NCBI GenBank assembly: GCA_022768245.1
Contig: JALEMR010000056.1
Location: 16,492 to 80,491, forward strand
Origin: Oscillospiraceae bacterium
GTDB lineage: Bacteria > Bacillota > Clostridia > Oscillospirales > Ruminococcaceae
DNA: 64,000 nt
Direction: 5' to 3'
Of this stretch, positions 61,588 to 64,000 are shown piece after piece. The stretch's first letter is position 1; each line of letters starts with the position of its first letter. The position numbers were made by a program, and so were the translations under genes. Under the pieces are notes generated by a model. The model saw nothing but the letters and a program-made list of their open reading frames with translations, was not told the DNA's origin and did no database searches.

Positions 61588-62352
61588 ATGATAATAGCTA
61601 TCGACATCGGCAACACCAATATTGTAATAGGCTGCTGCTCGGACAATAAAATACTGTTCGTGGAGCGAGTCTCCACCGATCACGACGCCACCGAGCTTGA
61701 ATACGGCATACACATCAAGACTATCCTTGAGCTCCACGGCATATCGCCAAAGGATATCGACGGTGCAATCATATCATCGGTAGTGCCCTCGGTGACCTTC
61801 ACCGTAAAGGGCGCAGTTAAAAAGGTGACCGACAAAAACGCAATGGTAGTAGGTCCCGGGATAAAAACGGGGCTAAGCATCGTCATCGACAATCCCGCTC
61901 AGCTGGGAAGCGATCTCGTTGTAGACGCAGTTGCGGGAATAAACGAGTATCCCCTGCCACTCATCATCTTTGATATGGGCACGGCGAATACCGTCTCGGT
62001 CATCGACGAGAACAAAAACTATCTGGGCGGAATGATAATGCCGGGACTTAAGGTCTCGCTGGATTCGCTGACGGGGAGAACCTCCCAGCTGCCCAAGGTA
62101 AGCCTTGACCCGCCGAAAAGGATAGTGGGTACGAACACCGTGGACTGCATGAAATCGGGACTGCTTTACGGCAGCGCGGCGCAGATAGACGGCATAATCC
62201 AAAGGATAAACACCGCCCGAGGAGTGACCCACACGGTAGTTGCCACAGGCGGGCTCGCCTCAACGGTGATACCCCTCTGTCTTGAAAAGATCATTCTCGA
62301 CGATGCGCTTTTACTTAAAGGACTTATGATAATCTATAATAAAAACGTCTGA
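61588..62352 (+). CDS. coaX: Type III pantothenate kinase
   Basis: The 254-residue ASKHA kinase phosphorylates pantothenate, the first step of CoA synthesis, and needs a monovalent cation. It has AIDIGNTNIVIGC, the conserved GSDLVVDAVAG, DMGTANTVSVID, GGMIMPGL and VVATGGLAS. It is 21 nt after the ECF gene with GGGAG upstream. Confidence 0.97.
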   Translation: MIIAIDIGNTNIVIGCCSDNKILFVERVSTDHDATELEYGIHIKTILELHGISPKDIDGAIISSVVPSVTFTVKGAVKKVTDKNAMVVGPGIKTGLSIVIDNPAQLGSDLVVDAVAGINEYPLPLIIFDMGTANTVSVIDENKNYLGGMIMPGLKVSLDSLTGRTSQLPKVSLDPPKRIVGTNTVDCMKSGLLYGSAAQIDGIIQRINTARGVTHTVVATGGLASTVIPLCLEKIILDDALLLKGLMIIYNKNV

Positions 62353-62366
62353 ATATACTAGGCTCT

Positions 62367-62527
62367 ATTGCAAAATCTACGATTTTGCAATGCTCGGCAA
62401 TTTTATTGCCGAGCGGCGGCAAAGCCGCCAGAGCCGCCGTACATACTGCCCTCGCAAAGTCTTTGACTTTGCCGCCGCCTTTGGCGGCGTTGCAAACAAC
62501 TTTGTTGTTTGCAACAGAGGGCAGTAT
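62367..62527. repeat. Cluster of six palindromes after coaX
   Basis: Hairpins in order: ATTGCAAAATC (62367-62391), GCTCGGCAA (62392-62414), GGCGGC (62415-62429), GCAAAGTC (62454-62472), CGCCGCC (62473-62489) and GTTGCAAACAA (62489-62515). Most are perfect with 3-5 nt loops. The last three are enclosed by an outer 11-bp perfect stem, ATACTGCCCTC with GAGGGCAGTAT (62443-62453 and 62517-62527), giving a four-way junction. No ORF is present. Confidence 0.9.
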
Positions 62528-62550
62528 AACATACTAAAGATACAATACAA

Positions 62551-62587
62551 GACCGCCGCGGGAAAACCTGCGGCGGTCATTTTTTTA
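62551..62587 (+). terminator. Terminator after the ECF-coaX transcript
   Basis: The 12-nt arms GACCGCCGCGGG and CCTGCGGCGGTC (62551-62562 and 62567-62578) have one mismatch and a 4-nt loop. They are followed by AT7. Confidence 0.9.
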
Positions 62588-62602
62588 TCATGCGTTTATC
62601 GG

Positions 62603-63760
62603 TCACACTTCAAAGTATGCCCTTATCTCCTCTGCGGAAGCCTTAACGCTGCCCTGTATCATTTCGTCGCTGCCGCCGCCTCTGCCGCACAGTGCGGAGT
62701 TTATCTCCCTGGACTTTGCTCGCATGGGAACGGTCTTGCTTGCTATTACATAGCTGTAGCCGTCGGCATCGTTTCCCGAGAAAGCGGCGCATATCCCTCC
62801 GCAGAGGTCTATCGTCTCATTCACGAGGATACGCAGATTGAGCATATCCATGCTCTCCTCGAACAGCACGAGGTTCCCGTCGGTGGGCTGTATTGACGCC
62901 TTTTTCAGCCTGATAAGCTGTTTTTTCAGTTCGGTCTGAGCCTGCTTTTCCGAGTTCAGCTCTTTAAGGATACGCTCCACCGCTTCCTTTATCTCGCTCT
63001 GCTTTGACTTCAGCAGCACAGATACAGCCGCCGTGCTCTTATAGCGGGCATTGTAGTCCTCCAGCGCATCGTATCCGCTGAGCATATTTATCCTTGTGCC
63101 GCCCTTGTATCTGATAGCGTCGAGGAGCTTTATCACGCCTATCTCTCCCGTGCGGTCCACATGGGGAGCACAGCAGGCGCAGACATCATAGCCCTCAATG
63201 GTAACGATACGGACATTCTCGGTAAGGTCAAGCTTGCTTCTGTAGTCGAGATTTTCCAGCACCTCGGCGGAGGGATACTCCGCGCGGACGGCAACATTTT
63301 CGCATACAGCTCTGTTGGCGAGCATTTCCACCCTGTCGAGGTCATCGCGGGTAAGGGGACCGTCCAGATCGAGTGTAACGCACTCGCTGCCCATATGAAA
63401 GCCCACGTTATTATAGCCGAACAGCCTATGTATGATACCCGAAACGATATGCTCGCCTGTATGGTTCTGCATTCTGCGGAAGCGCAGCTCACGGTCTGTT
63501 TCGCCCTTTACCTCGGTGCCTGCGGGGAGCTCCGTTTCAAGAGTATGGGTGATTATACCGTTCTTATCTATCTGCACATCGGTGACCCTTATGCCGTTGA
63601 TAGTACCCTCATCGGCAGACTGTCCGCCGCCCTCGGGGAAGAACGCCGTCCTGTCCAGAACGGTCTCAAATCCCTTATCGGACTTCACGCAGGATATCAC
63701 CCTTGCGGAGAACTCATACATATGGCTGTCCTTGTCGTAAAGCTTTATTGTTTTTTCCAT
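62603..63760 (-). CDS. AlaX-type alanyl-tRNA editing protein with DHHA1 domain
   Basis: The 385-residue protein has the AlaRS editing-domain zinc motifs HTGEHIVSG and CACCAPH, the FFPEGGGQ signature, a coiled coil (about 255-300) and a C-terminal DHHA1-like domain (INSALCGRGGGSDEMIQGS). It lacks the AlaRS catalytic domain and should deacylate Ser- or Gly-tRNA-Ala in trans. The start ATG at 63760 has AAAGGA upstream. Confidence 0.92.
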   Translation of the reverse strand: MEKTIKLYDKDSHMYEFSARVISCVKSDKGFETVLDRTAFFPEGGGQSADEGTINGIRVTDVQIDKNGIITHTLETELPAGTEVKGETDRELRFRRMQNHTGEHIVSGIIHRLFGYNNVGFHMGSECVTLDLDGPLTRDDLDRVEMLANRAVCENVAVRAEYPSAEVLENLDYRSKLDLTENVRIVTIEGYDVCACCAPHVDRTGEIGVIKLLDAIRYKGGTRINMLSGYDALEDYNARYKSTAAVSVLLKSKQSEIKEAVERILKELNSEKQAQTELKKQLIRLKKASIQPTDGNLVLFEESMDMLNLRILVNETIDLCGGICAAFSGNDADGYSYVIASKTVPMRAKSREINSALCGRGGGSDEMIQGSVKASAEEIRAYFEV

Positions 63761-63879
63761 GCTTATCATTTCCTTTTTTCACAGTTGGCTTATATACGAT
63801 TTGATGTTCGGTTTCGCGGGCAGGTGTCTCCTAAGCTGAAAAACCAACAACGCGGAATCAGCTGCGGGTCATCCCGCCG

Positions 63880-64000
63880 CTATTCACTCAGCCACGCCGC
63901 CGCAAACACCGCGGGCGAATTCCAGTATATCGTTATCTCATTCAGCGAATAGCATTCCACCTCGTCAACAAAGCATTTCATCGGAGGGGTGCCCTCGGGA
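63880..64000 (-). CDS. C-terminal 39 residues of a GH9-cellulase-like protein (cut by window edge)
   Basis: The frame entering at the right edge ends at TAG (63882-63880). Its end reads CYSLNEITIYWNSPAVFAAA then WLSE. This resembles the C-terminus of GH9 endoglucanases, where a Tyr-Ser-x-NE-x-x-I-x-WN-x-P segment holds the catalytic Glu (here NEITIYWN). The rest lies outside. A cellulase would fit a cellulolytic Ruminococcus. The 63770-63879 gap holds nothing I can name. Confidence 0.65.
   Translation of the reverse strand, partial: PEGTPPMKCFVDEVECYSLNEITIYWNSPAVFAAAWLSE

Overview
The window reads as chromosomal DNA of a low-to-mid GC, spore-lineage Bacillota of the Ruminococcus / Oscillospiraceae type. 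The evidence is the spoIIGA-sigE pair, hprK-murB-rapZ-whiA, the CIRCE-controlled hrcA-grpE-dnaK-dnaJ operon, cdaA-cdaR, near-consensus sigma-A promoters with 16-17 bp spacers, and a GH9-cellulase-like C-terminus cut by the right edge. The species assignment is inference. Nearly all of the DNA is housekeeping; I see no prophage, CRISPR array, transposase or rRNA.

Layout. 1-6000 (mostly minus): partial unknown gene, 2-hydroxyacyl-CoA dehydratase-family protein, thioredoxin, tRNA-Lys, DUF4085 protein, secreted GH25 lysozyme with Big_2-like domains, DUF6062-like protein. 6206-11470 (plus): one 1689-residue cytosolic protein with about 17 tandem ~51-residue repeats, a Pro/Ala/Lys stalk and a zinc ribbon. 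11465-20002 (minus): EAL/HDOD protein, hprK, murB, rapZ, whiA, dnaE. 20026-25000: HAD hydrolase, NYN/LOTUS-like protein, spoIIGA-sigE, tRNA-Gly, MFS transporter, tRNA-Leu. 25003-29176 (plus): rlmB and a large membrane protein that looks like a catalytically dead P-type ATPase behind a long charged N-terminus. 29197-33298 (minus): cytidylate-kinase-like protein, gph, acyP, a DUF6472-like small protein, split ThrE exporter, SDR reductase. 33348-38455 (plus): D-2-hydroxyacid dehydrogenase, proB, proA, membrane-anchored protein, serine hydrolase. 38456-47861 (minus): NUDIX protein, Tyr-rich secreted repeat protein, two-component system, preQ0/preQ1 operon queD-queE-folE-queC-queF, TmcAL/YlbM. 48087-49647 (plus): NfeD and SPFH protein. 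49645-53724 (minus): FAD oxidoreductase, cdaR, cdaA. 53851-58936 (plus): hrcA, grpE, dnaK, dnaJ. 58944-64000: acyl-CoA synthetase, ECF S component plus coaX (pantothenate/CoA supply), AlaX-type editing protein, GH9 fragment.

The most striking unexplained structure is intergenic. At least seven loci carry strictly phased tandem heptanucleotides (about 105 units), in two related families: AGTACTT-like and CGATTAG/CTAATCG-like. In most of them the left and right halves are in opposite orientation, so each locus can fold into a long imperfect hairpin. Five of the seven begin at, or within 2 nt of, the stop codon of a gene. One forms nearly the whole predicted 5' leader of cdaA. One is interrupted by a 101-bp element with 22-bp terminal inverted repeats, related to a 42-bp palindrome after the pseudo-ATPase gene. 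Two further palindromic structures occur: a set of six hairpins, three of them enclosed by an outer stem, after coaX; and a 127-bp imperfect inverted repeat between dnaK and dnaJ. These, the pseudo-P-type ATPase, the giant repeat protein and the Tyr-rich repeat protein are the best candidates for undescribed biology.
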